Assembly: GCA_025504975.1 (NCBI GenBank)
Contig: JANUWI010000008.1
Location: 1,426,001 to 1,490,000, forward strand
DNA length: 64,000 nucleotides
Direction of reading: 5' to 3'
Source of the DNA: Plenodomus lindquistii
Lineage: Eukaryota; Ascomycota; Dothideomycetes; Pleosporales; Leptosphaeriaceae
Made by a program: the position numbers and the translations under genes. The notes under the pieces are model-generated. The model had not been told where the DNA came from. It made no database searches and saw nothing but the letters and a program-made list of their open reading frames with translations. Shown here piece by piece: positions 1 through 10,483 of the stretch (its first letter is position 1; each line of letters starts with the position of its first letter).

Positions 1-920
1 TCGAGGTTGTCGACTCGATCAAGGATACCGTCATCAATTTTGCCTGGGAACCCAAGGGCAACCGCTTCGTGCTCATCACAACTGGAGAAGTCATCCAGGG
101 TGCGGCCGTTGGTCCCAAGACTGCCGTTTCCTTCTTCGCGCCGGAGAAGCTCAAAGGTGGCGCACCTGGCAACTTCCGTCACATCCGCACCGTCGATAAG
201 AAGAACAGCAACGCCATTTACTGGTCACCCAAGGGTCGTTTCGTTGTCGTTGCCGCACTCCAGTCACAGCAATCTTTCGAGCTTGAGTTTTGGGATCTCA
301 GCTTCGACAAGCCAAAGGAGGAGTCTGAGAAGGGCGACAAGGAGCTCAACGCCAACTTGCAGCTCATGGATACGCACGAGCATTATGGTGTGACTGATAT
401 CGAGTGGGATCCCACTGGTCGCTATGTCGCTACCGTTGCCAGTGCTTTCCGTCACCGCGTAAGTCTACTTGAACACATTTGCCACGCTGCATGCTAACAT
501 GAATTCTAGATGGAAAACGGATACCACCTCTACGACTTCAAGGGCACGCTCCTCCGCGAGGAAGCCATTGAAGGCTTCAAGCAGCTCCTCTGGCGTCCCC
601 GCCCCCCAACCCTACTCTCCAAGGAAGAGCAAGCCGAGATCCGCAAGAACCTCCGCAACTACTCCAAGGTCTTTGACGAGCAGGACCTTGCTAAGAAGAG
701 CTCCGCCAACAAGGCCGTGGTCGAGGCCCGTCGCGAGATGCTCGAGCGATGGAACATGTGGCGCGAGGAGGTTACGGAGCGGCTGCGCGAGGAGGGTGCA
801 GACGTGGAGCTTGCGGCGCTCAAGGGAGAGACGCCGGGTCAGGCAGACGATGGTCATCAAGAGGAGATTGAGGAGATTGTCGAGGAGATTATTGAGGAGA
901 CGGAGGAGGTTGTCGGTTAG
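1..920 (+). CDS. PRT1: eIF3 subunit b (Prt1), C-terminal part
   Basis: This is the 3' end of the gene for the b subunit of translation initiation factor eIF3, the scaffold that helps bring mRNA and initiator tRNA to the 40S ribosome in the cytosol. The frame is already open at base 3, so the 5' part lies outside the window. The visible protein holds the last WD40/beta-propeller blades (FRHIRTVDKKNSNAIYWSPKG, then a YGVTDIEWDPTGRYVATV blade) and the helical, charged C-terminal tail ending in an acidic EEIEEIVEEIIEETEEVVG stretch. One phase-0 intron runs 459-508 or 509 (gtaagt...tctag), and exon 2 restarts with the Met codon at 510. The stop is TAG at 918-920. The blade and tail sequences are typical of eIF3b, and I see no alternative family. 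It converges on PEX10. Confidence 0.95.
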
Positions 921-1304
921 GGGGTGGGGTTGTGAGAGTGAGAAGTGAGAAGTGAAATGAAATGATCATGTAGTTCTTTTCTTTTCTCCCACTTCACACG
1001 TTCGAATACGAATCAGAATCATTACATGGTTGCTCGGATGGAAGAAGCTACTCTACGATACATGCGTCAAGTGCATCGCAGCAACAAGACATACTTCAAA
1101 ATCGTCACCTCCACTACTGCAGTATGCTTTAGCAGTAATGCATACTTTACCCTTTGCCAAAATCTTTTCAAGAAAAACCAGTGAGCGAGTGGACCGTGAC
1201 GTCATGTTTAATATTTGTATAACATGATATAGTCTAGCCCTGGGTATTATATCCATCCTCCCTTCCCTGCGCCTCCGCCTCGCCTCCTCGTCCACATCTA
1301 CCTC
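921..1304. other. Convergent intergenic spacer eIF3b/PEX10
   Basis: This 384-base spacer lies between two tail-to-tail genes and presumably holds both 3' UTRs. A purine-rich run follows the eIF3b stop. No conserved reading frame or RNA gene is visible; the short open frames here begin at TTG or are compositionally random. Confidence 0.6.
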
Positions 1305-2468
1305 TTACCCCCTAAGCACCAACAACCCACTCACCCCCACCCCCTGCCTACAGAGCGGACACTCTGGCTTCTCCCTCACCCAATCCCCAATACAAGTCCA
1401 ACAAAACACATGCCCGCACGTCGTCACGCTCGGATCCCGCATTTCCTCTAGACAAAGCGTGCATTTGCGATTTCCGCTTTCAATCCACTGCATCGTATCT
1501 TCGTTCTTGAGATCGTGGTGGGGAGACGTGGAAATGGGGGTATTTGTCCATTTCTGCAGGTCGGAGGGGGGCGCCGAGGGGACGGGGGTGGATGTTAAGA
1601 GTGCGTTGTTGGATGTGTATGCGTTTGGGTCGAGGGAGACTTCTGCGCCGCCGCCTACGATTGCAGAGGTGGTGGGTGGGTGGCCGCCGCCTACGGCCGC
1701 GGCATCGGTGGATGTGACGGTGGAGTGGAGATGTAGGTATGCTTGCACACCCATTTGCAATACTAAAAGGACGCCGAGGACTTCGTAGCCGGCGCGGTTC
1801 TCGGACTCGCCGACTTGTCGTGTGAAGATGTAGCGGAGACCCCATAGGCGCTTGGAGAGGTGGTAGTAGGAGCCGGTGAAGTAGAAGGTTGCGAGGCTGA
1901 GGGCGTAGATGGGGGAAGGGGACGTGATGGTGTCGAGGTTTTGGAGGAGATAGGCGTGCAGACGCATGGCGAGGGGTTTTTTCACGGGCTGGGTTGGCTT
2001 CTTGGATCCGCTGGCTTGCGCCTCTGTGTGTGCGGTGTGTTGGGCGCGTGCATGTTGGCGCGCGTATACTCGTAGCTTGGCTTCTAGTTTTGCGCGCACG
2101 CGGCGGCGCAGTGCGGGCAGAAATTTGTTTAGGATATATGGGCCCAGAACGCAGAAGAGAATGTAGCCTGCTCTTCGACCTAGGGCTGGGAGTCGCCCTG
2201 TTTCGGCCTCGACTTGCACAATGTCCGTGTATTCTTCGCCGAGGGTGCGGTTCCCTATTAGGGTTGTGAGGCCGAGGTAGAGCAGTTCGGCTGAGACGCG
2301 CGTTTCGGAGAGGTAGGTGTGGGCGAGGCGCGCGCCGTAGAGTTTGCGGATGAGGGTGGAGAGTTGGTCGAGGAGGACGCCGGAGAAGTAGGCGTCTTTT
2401 TGGTGGGACCGGATTATGTCGGGCGAGGCCGCGAAGGGGTATGTGGACGGTAAGGGTGGAGGGCCCAT
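1305..2468 (-). CDS. PEX10: Peroxisomal biogenesis factor 10 (RING E3 ligase)
   Basis: A 387-residue single-exon gene for the peroxisomal membrane RING-finger ubiquitin ligase that, with PEX2 and PEX12, ubiquitinates and recycles the import receptor PEX5. The N-terminal two thirds is the Pex2/Pex12-type membrane domain, with several hydrophobic helices (for example around residues 98-118, AGYILFCVLGPYILNKF). A Gln/Ala/Lys-rich basic linker follows, and a C3HC4 RING occupies about residues 335-374: CTLCLEEM, then CGHVFCWTCI, then CPLCRQG. Length and order match fungal PEX10, and the RING is intact. The ATG at 2468 is the first in the open frame. It is convergent with eIF3b. PEX2 and PEX12 are the alternatives, but the classical C3HC4 RING at the extreme C terminus fits PEX10 best. 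Confidence 0.9.
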   Translation of the reverse strand: MGPPPLPSTYPFAASPDIIRSHQKDAYFSGVLLDQLSTLIRKLYGARLAHTYLSETRVSAELLYLGLTTLIGNRTLGEEYTDIVQVEAETGRLPALGRRAGYILFCVLGPYILNKFLPALRRRVRAKLEAKLRVYARQHARAQHTAHTEAQASGSKKPTQPVKKPLAMRLHAYLLQNLDTITSPSPIYALSLATFYFTGSYYHLSKRLWGLRYIFTRQVGESENRAGYEVLGVLLVLQMGVQAYLHLHSTVTSTDAAAVGGGHPPTTSAIVGGGAEVSLDPNAYTSNNALLTSTPVPSAPPSDLQKWTNTPISTSPHHDLKNEDTMQWIESGNRKCTLCLEEMRDPSVTTCGHVFCWTCIGDWVREKPECPLCRQGVGVSGLLVLRG

Positions 2469-3239
2469 GGTTGCATGAGGGGAGTCGGAGATGGCGGCGT
2501 GGAGTTTAGTATCTCGTTGTGATGTTGGTATGACCTCGGCTTGTGACAGGGTCCAAGCTTAACCCTTTTCAGACGACAACCGCGACGCGTCGTGATGCTC
2601 GCACACAGCTATTCCTCGATTGATTCTGCTCCAGTATGAACAGAGTATCCATCTTGATAATCACTCATTTGATTAGTCCAATGAGCATTTCCATCCCAAC
2701 GCGGATGATGCGCATGTTGAACCCTAGCTCTCGGCAATCCTCTGTGATTCTTGCTACACGCATCGTGGAATCGTCTGACATTCAACTCGTGAGTGATTGA
2801 TGAGGTAGACTTTATTCAAGACGGCAAGACCCTTGGGGGGTTTGTTTCGATAGGGTCTTCAGATACAATGGATGGTATTGTGGGACTTTATCGACAAATT
2901 GACCATGTAGAGATCAGTGCTGTGAAAGGAGGCTTCACTTGAAGCGCACGAGTGTCGATAGGAACGAGGGAACGGTATCGAGTATGTTCATCTGCTTTTT
3001 TGCCCCTTAAGCTCCTTGTATACTCTCGTTGTATTCTCACCCTTCATCACCGCACGTTCTGCTTCCGTCTCGTAGTGGCAGTATCATCCCACGCCAGTTA
3101 TGCAACAATGCAAGAGAACCTTCTTTAGCCAAGCGAGCGAGGACGGACTGGACGTCAGTCTCCGCGTCCACTTCCTGCGTGAAAAACTAGCGTATCGCAA
3201 AGTCACACACAACTAACGCTCACCATCATGGTGAAGCGA
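2469..3239. other. Intergenic spacer upstream of PEX10
   Basis: Contains the PEX10 promoter on the minus strand. No long open frame occurs in either direction, and I recognise no RNA gene, repeat or transposon end. Confidence 0.5.
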
Positions 3240-4435
3240 GATGGTGAAACTTGTTCAATCATGGATGATCATGAGTACTGAGTCTGACTGCGACGATAAC
3301 AATGGGATCCAAGCGTACAACGTGGTGGTCTTCGTCGAAGAAAGGAGCATTGTGGGGTGTCGAGATGGAGTCGGTGCTGTCAGCTTCTCAATCTTCAGTG
3401 GCAAGTTTGTCGACGAGGGGGGTATCGTTCAGAGTGGGGGCTAATTTGGTGACGGGGCTGGGCTGGGCGTCCAGGTATCTGATATGATGCTATGCCGGAT
3501 GGTGTATCTGCCGCTGCGATGTTGAGTACTTATCGTCTGAGTGCGATGGGTGCTTTTTTTGCTGTGATTTCGCTGGGCTGCGTCGGTGTTGCTTCGTTGT
3601 CGTCGCTGGGAGATTCGTTTCATTGACTTCAATGGATGCTTCATCCATGGCATAATCAAGCACCTCTTCAACCCTTTGTTCCAGCGCATGATCGTGCTTT
3701 CTACCAAACATCCTCTCGCCTGCGTCGTGTGCGGCTTCCGCTTCAAATCCTACGATAGCCAGCCCTCCATTGTCATCATCACCGAGCGTGTCATCTATCG
3801 CCCCATCTGCAGTCCTCGTTTCGTCCTCAACGACCACACGCTTTGCCGTTTACCATCGTCACTCTTTGAACGTCTTCATTTGCGAACCCTCATCATCGGC
3901 TCATTGATCCCATCTGTGTTCATAACATTCTCAACGGCCTTCAGCTCGTCCCAAAGCGCGCCATCTCGCACTCGCGCTATTGTGTAACATCACATCTAGA
4001 GCCTGTTCTGGAATGACTTTCTAAAATACTCCATCACTACTGCAGATATGTCTTGATGTGTAGGCACCCAGTCGCTTCGTCTCACTTTGACTATCGTAAT
4101 GCCCGTCGCTGACTGAGTGGTCGGTCTCGAAGTTGCACGCCACTCAAGAGTTGCTGACGATCATTTGGAGACGTTGTGGCGTGGATTGCGCTCCCCCAAA
4201 AGATAGAAGGGGTGAGGCTGCAGTAGGTATGTGGTATGCGGATCGGGCTTCGGGGATGTGTCAAGCAATTACTCATCATGATCATTCACTGCGAATTGAC
4301 AACTACTTGAGTCTCCGCATCATCTTCACGGCTCTCTCACGTAGGCGCATGCCTTCAACATCGCCTATTACACAAAGAAGCTCAGTCTGGAGTACTCTAG
4401 GATTCAATCCCTTGTCTGCCCTCCCGAATCAATAG
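3240..4435 (-). pseudogene. Decayed multi-exon gene of unknown function
   Basis: Read on the minus strand, several stretches look strongly coding but are broken by stops. Near 4340-4430 an exon-like segment gives ELLCVIGDVEGMRLRERAV and then MMRRLK, followed by a GT donor. Near 3880-4060 one frame gives WVPTHQDISAVVMEYFRKS, two stops, then DGALWDELKAVENVMNTDG. A different frame from 3837 to 3490 gives 115 residues, acidic and Ala/Glu/Asp-rich. The same frame continues to about 3240 through a TAG and a TGA (SPVTKLAPTLNDTPLVDKLA). Several stops could each arise from CAG or CGA by one C-to-T transition. No single intact model can be drawn and I do not recognise the family. A heavily spliced live gene is less likely. 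Confidence 0.5.
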
Positions 4436-5180
4436 ATTCACGAGCACGCGCTTGCGTGACGGTCCCGTAACGTTACATCATCCTTTGATTTCTCTTGATC
4501 ATGTTGTATATCGAGTGGCTTCGGGATATATTCATGCCTGATTCATTCATACTGTACCAGGGTTTTTATCATAGCTTGTAGTATGCTTACCGATCAAATT
4601 ATGAGTACGCCGCGAGGTTCCTATAGCATACGTTTCGCCGAATATAGCAGATATAGATAGCACGTTGAGCTGTCATGATAAATAGTATGTCTTCACTGTT
4701 GCAAACCATTCAAGGCGCCTGGCCTGTCCATTAAATCATGCAGTATCGAGGCCAACATTACTGAGAGGGTTTTCGGGGGTTAGATGAAAGGGACACTGAT
4801 GGTGTGGGGATACAATCCGGTAAATCCCTTCCTCGTTCGGATAAATGCAATCGAAGCAGTAAGATCAATGGGCGACAGCATGGTCAGCTCACGCACAACA
4901 TTGCTACTATTCCAAACAAAACCACAAAGTAAGCGATAACGGGTATGCTTTGACTGGTGTTCATTATGGTACATAGCCAATAGATCTTTTCCGCCCCCAC
5001 ACCAAGCCGTCATCACACGCCTATTTTCGTCATCCTGCTGCGTAAGTACCACGCATTGCTCAGCCTTGCTGCCTTGACACATATTCATTCTCTTATCGAT
5101 GCAATAGATAAGAGCTGGCTAGGCCCGCAACTTATGGTTCTTCAGACAAGGTGTCAGATCCTCGCGTATATCCGTACAGC
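4436..5180. other. Intergenic spacer
   Basis: Moderately AT-rich sequence upstream of the membrane glycoprotein gene, presumably with its promoter. An open frame on the minus strand (4780-5088) has no recognisable protein character. Nothing else is visible. Confidence 0.45.
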
Positions 5181-7701
5181 ATGTCATCACGCTACGATGC
5201 ACTACAAACCAGGGAAGATCCAAACGATTCTGTACAAATGCAAGAAGATGAGGATGAAGTTGTGGCGAGCGAACGTTCCAGCGTCTCTGCACCACAGCAC
5301 GATTACGGGAATGTCAGCGTGGTGAGCGAGAATTTGGTCGACTCTACACCACAACCAAATGATAAAGATGTCCGAACATCCATAGTTCCTACGCAAAAGG
5401 TGGAAATGCCTCAAAAGCGGCCAGTATCAGTATGTGCAGAACGCACATGCACACGCAAAGCTAACAACATGTCATGCAGATTGTGCGCAGAGTTGGCAAG
5501 TGGCCTTGCACCCTACTTGTGCTTAGCATCTTTGGAACTGCGGCATTCGTCATTTACATCACCTTTCTCTGGTTCAGCTCAAGTGGCAACAAGAACTGGA
5601 AAGATATCGCTTTGTCAGGTTGGATGACGAGATCCATCGCTATTGCGGCTGTTGTGCTTCGGACATCAACCACGGTGCAAGCTGGCCTTGCGTCATCTAT
5701 GCTTGCCGCCATTGCGCTTGAAAGCACTACTGGAGTCGCTTTGCAAGACCTAGCACCTCTATCTTTGATGCGCGCGTCTTCAGCTGCACCATATGCTCTA
5801 CTAGCATATCCAAGGCTCGGTCGCAACGGATTAAACTGGTCTCTTCTTGCATGGGCGGCCATCATATCGATCACGACCGTGTCCCTCCAATTCACGTCGA
5901 CAATTTTGCTGGCCGACGTAAATGCAGGCTATATTTCGAGGTAAAGCTCGTCCCAAGGGTCTCTCTGAAAGTCACGATGCACAATAATGACCTGAACAGT
6001 GGTCTTTCACCTTACGCATACGTCACTCCTCAGTTCTTGTACAGGGGAGGTCTGACGGCCAACTGGCAAAGTGCTCCACGCCCATGGCCAATATTCGCCG
6101 AGTATACAGGAGGGAACTCGGCTAATGGGTCACTAGGCTACTCAGACACAGGTTCCACGATGAGAGCGCTTTTACCATTTAGTGATACTCGATCTCGGTC
6201 CTTCATTCATGCCTATGAAGGCCCAGCCCCCATCGTTGATGCGCGCACAATTTGTATCAGGCCAAATATCACAAACACTTGGGTACACATCAATAATACC
6301 GATGCTAAAATCCATGGGAACATTTCGGTCCCAGAGAACCTGCTACCAATTCTCCTGGCCGAGACTCCCTTTACAGGCTTCAAGCCAACCGCATTTGCGT
6401 GTAATACGTCATTTAATTTCCTACGCGACAACATTCAGTTCGAGGTCGGAGATCGCACAACATTCTGGGATCTCACCGTTTGCGACCTCGGATCGGCAGG
6501 CGATGGGGAGCTTACAAGCCCCTTTTGGGGATACATCCCCCTTGACTCCATCCCCTTTCTCCTGATAAACTATACTGGATATGCTGATCAACAAGTCCAA
6601 AACAGTACGAAGTTTCCGCCTTTGAAGTTCGCAAACTTCAATGACACGACTCCTGGACTGCATTATTATAATCGTAAAGAGTGGCTCGATCTCAGGCAAG
6701 ACTCTCAGGCTTTGGACTGGGCGGATGGCAACAAGTTCTCAGATACAAGATTAAGCTTCAGCCTCTGTCTTCCGGTGTTCCATGCCCATGATTTCAACGT
6801 ATCAATAACTTCACAAGCGCCCCTTGGCGAGCCAACGTTCTTCTACGACGCTGAGCGAAGTCAGTTTCGCTACGAAAATGTACGGAAGCAATTAGTTGCA
6901 TCATCCCCAGTTTCACCAGAGGAGCGGAACGTCTTATCATTGCATCCACAATCCTGGCTACTGCCCGAAGATATCATTGCCCAAGAAGATTACTTTGGTG
7001 ACCTCTCCAACATCATTAGTCTCACTAGTCCAATCGCGTCAGATCACCCAACTGCACACTTGATGGACGCCATGATAGGATACCCGTCTCGTGCGGACAG
7101 AAACATTGAAGGACTTGGGTTAGAAATCCTACAAGAAGGCGGAACTCCAGCGGAAGCAATGCAAAGTATGCTGATGAGCGTTGTACTTGCAGATCACCAA
7201 TCACGCGTCTTCACCGAAGTTCCCAATGGAACACCGAACAGTACAGCCACCTTGCGAAGTGAGTTCATCACAGTCCAGGTACCTGGGGGTTATGGACGAC
7301 CTGCAACCCAGCCTGCCGGAGCGACACAATCGTTCATCATAGTCATGATCGCCACAACTATCCACAGTGTCGCCGTATTCGCAATCTTCATACTATTCAT
7401 CAGAAATACCAGAAACACGCTTCTTTGGCAAAGCTGGCATAACGTCGCTCAAAGCATAAGCGCAGTTACCGAGCCTTATCTCAGCCAGGCGAGCCTGGCC
7501 ACCGACTCCGAGGTCGAAAAACACATGAAAATTGATGGCGTTTCTGACCAAGTCGTGTCAATCAGAACGCATGATAGCGGGGTTGGAGCGGAAGTTGGCT
7601 TTGTTAGGCAACGTCTGAGGACCAAAGAACAAAAAGATTGTCAGAGTGATTTTCTGATGGAGGAGGTCAGGTCCGTGAGGGCCGTGAGTGTCGAGGAATG
7701 A
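5181..7701 (+). CDS. Multi-span membrane glycoprotein, family unknown
   Basis: Three exons (5181-5429, 5480-5940, 6000-7701) give a protein of about 803 residues. Introns are gtatgt...tgcag (50 bp, phase 0) and gtaaag...acag (59 bp, phase 2), and the frame closes cleanly across both. The N terminus is polar and acidic, so probably cytosolic. Hydrophobic spans follow: TLLVLSIFGTAAFVIYITFL near residue 95, and one near LLAWAAIISITTVSLQF. A long extracytoplasmic region of roughly 500 residues with many N-glycosylation sequons (NIT, NNT, NGS, NDT, NST) comes next. A last span (FIIVMIATTIHSVAVFAIFILF) is followed by a cytosolic tail of about 110 residues. This layout resembles the large, lineage-rich unknown membrane proteins of plant-associated Dothideomycetes. 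A surface role is inference; no catalytic motif is visible. The ATG at 5181 is the first in the exon 1 frame. Confidence 0.75.
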
Positions 7702-10483
7702 AGGAGCGAGAGGGACTATACCGAAAATTAGTCGGATGCGCTGCAGATCTTTGACTGACGCCTAGAAATAGAGCGATATGTGCTTCTCTCGACATTGCTA
7801 GTGACACATACTTAGATGCTTAAGGTAATAACCTTGCAGGCATCAAGACTCTTGCTGATACTCTCAGGAACAACTTCACTTAAGTGTCTGCGCAACTTGA
7901 CACTGACACAAACCCTCATTACCACGAGTTTCTTGTATTAGGTGTGAATTGTTGTGTCTTGGATACTTGACGCTGTTGGAAAGGCGTTGAAGATCAAGTG
8001 CATGAGAGCGATCGCTCAAGGCGCAGATAAGTCCCGAGTATGGATGTCAAATCAGACCGCGCCATTGAACGAGGTCTGCAAGAAGCCCCATGGAGTCAGT
8101 GTTACCAGTCCACTTTCTTGCTGCAATTGTAAAACATCAAGTCCGACGACCTGCACTCCCTTTTTAGTACACTACTAGACTTGAGAAGAGTCTCGCTCAG
8201 TATTGTTGCAGCATCCATTTCTTTCGTGAAAACGCGATGAGATTTGAATGTACTATTTCTAAACCCTAGGGCACGCAGGGCTGCGATAAGATTACGCGTC
8301 GACCTTTTGACACCTTGCTTTGATGCTAATCCTTACTGCTTTTCTTTGACGATGAGTCTTCGTGGAGCTCATCAATTCATCCTGTCAATCGTAATTGTAA
8401 TCGAGAAATGAAGCTTATTGGATTTAATCCTCCGTCATAGCAACCGTAAAGATAGCGCGTAATGAATTGACAACCTTACTTCAAGTTCTAAGTATGACTA
8501 CTCGTTGCGCATTCAGCTCCCTCTGTCACAATTAACAAATAATCTCCACGTGAATCGTAATGACGAGCCCGTATAGACTTCTCGCGTTCTTTAGAGTCGG
8601 AGTAGCATATATCGCTACCTCAATCTTCCGAGACTGAGAAAAAGTTTGGATCAGCACCTGCCGCAACTTCCTGACCTGGTTATTCATCATCTAGCAAATG
8701 AAGCGTGGCCTGGCGTAATTCTCAAACTCTGTCGAAGCTGGTGACTACCTGAGTAGCCTTGATTATGAGTGGCGCACGTTCGCAATTCAATCGACAAGAT
8801 ATTAGCACGATGATGATGACCCTTGCAGTATCGTTCCCCTCTCATCTGCTGGAAGGCTCCGTCAAGCCATCTACCGTAGCTAGGCTTTAAAGCGCCACAT
8901 GCTTACTGAATAAATCTCCTGCAGCGTCTTACAACCCAAGGTCACACAGAAGGCTGCATCTAGGTAAGAAGGCTCGAATGTTCATGTATCTCAAGTGAAT
9001 AGAGTGTCACAGGTAGCGTTGATGGTTTCCTGACTCTGAGAGACTACAAGACTATACACATACCCTACGCCAAACTGTGATTGATCATCTATTCACCCTT
9101 AAACATCAAGTACTCGTCGGGACGAACGCTCTGCAGACACTCCGTGCTCTACTTTCGCTATGAAGGTTACTTCAAATAGATGATGCACGGTAGGAATGTC
9201 GGAGGATTAACAGGACGAGATCACATATCGCACATAGTCTGCCGCGTCCGAAACTCCAAGCGGTCAATCCGGCAAGCATCGAGCGCGACGCGATATGACC
9301 TACGTTTTATTTCCAGCGGCGAGCATGGGAAATTGCAGCTTGAAATTGTTTGCGTCTGGACAACATTAGCGTGACGTTCCTTCCTTGTGCTCCAATGTTA
9401 GGCGGCGCCTTCTTCGATAGCTCGATGCACCTCGCGTCGGTCAGTTATCCCGTATTATTTGCACCGTGCATCTTCCTACGCCCAAAATTATCCCTTTGCA
9501 GCCAAACATGAAGAAAATCAGCATCAGATCGGATACTGCGGGGCTCAGATGCTCATTGTTTCGAATATTTCCATTAGGTCTCTTGATCGGTTGACCTGGA
9601 CAACCTCTCTCTTCAACCTTCCACACCGTGCGACAGATTTACTCCAGGTTCACAGGCTATGCGTCGCCCGAACTTGAAAAGAAACATGGGCGAACGCAAG
9701 TGGTGATTTTAACGACATCGTTCAAGGTATCAGCAGATTTGGGTCCGACTTTACACCTTCTACTTGTCTCACCCCCTTAATTTTCTTTAATATGCTGCAC
9801 AACAATTACCAAGAACGCTGACACTAACATCATAACCATGGGTATATAACGGAATGTTATGCTGACGAAATCTAGAATCAGACGTTGGCGTTATAGAAGT
9901 GCGAAGTTAGGGTGACAAATACCCGACACTTGCCTAGATCCGGTCGGAAGCGAGTGATGCATGCACATCCAGACCACGCGCTTGACGTTCTTAAAATGTA
10001 CCCCTGCGTTAAACTCAGCCCTTCAAGCCACGATGGCTTGGCCGAGAGAGTGTGGCGGACCTGAGCACACCAAGACGGTGCTTATTGAAAGGCGTGGCGA
10101 GCTTCTTTCTTGCTAAACGTTCAACGGGACGGACTCCGCAGCTCTGCGATGCACGACATTTCCGTTCACTTGCGTCAATCGAAAACACCTGATATTTGTG
10201 GAGAGCTAGAACTGGCATCTCGCAATCTCCCCAAAACAGAAGCTAGACAGTGTTGTTGATTTGGCGTCGTGCACACCGAGGCGATGTTTACTCCTGAGAA
10301 TTTGCCAAATCGTAATGAGAACTTTGGTATATTATTAATCAACCAGACTGTCCCTTCGGAGTCCCCTTCACAGTCGTCACTCATTTTCACGTCAGTCGTA
10401 CGTCTTACAGCTTGCCCGATCCAGGACTATCCACTCACTTATCTGCTTTATCTTTAAAATCAACGCTTAATCCTTAATTTGAT
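7702..10483. other. Gene-poor 2.8 kb stretch
   Basis: No convincing gene was found on either strand. Open frames of 60-75 codons at 7954, 9180, 9459 and 10015-10390 lack recognisable protein character, and most start at non-ATG codons. The only structure I see is a diverged duplicate of sequence lying 3' of the CBM18 gene (listed separately). The last few hundred bases presumably hold the CBM18 gene promoter. Confidence 0.5.
7940..8240 (+). repeat. Diverged repeat, copy A (partner at 12255-12530)
   Basis: About 290 bases align by eye in the same orientation with 12255-12530. Shared landmarks in order are cttggatac/cttggtatc, aagtcccgagtat/aagcccgaatat, accagtc, ttgc(tgc)aattgtaaaac, and the block tctcgctcagtattgtt/tcttgctcagtactgtt. 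Small indels and many transitions separate the copies. It sits about 240 bases past the membrane-protein stop codon. Confidence 0.6.
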
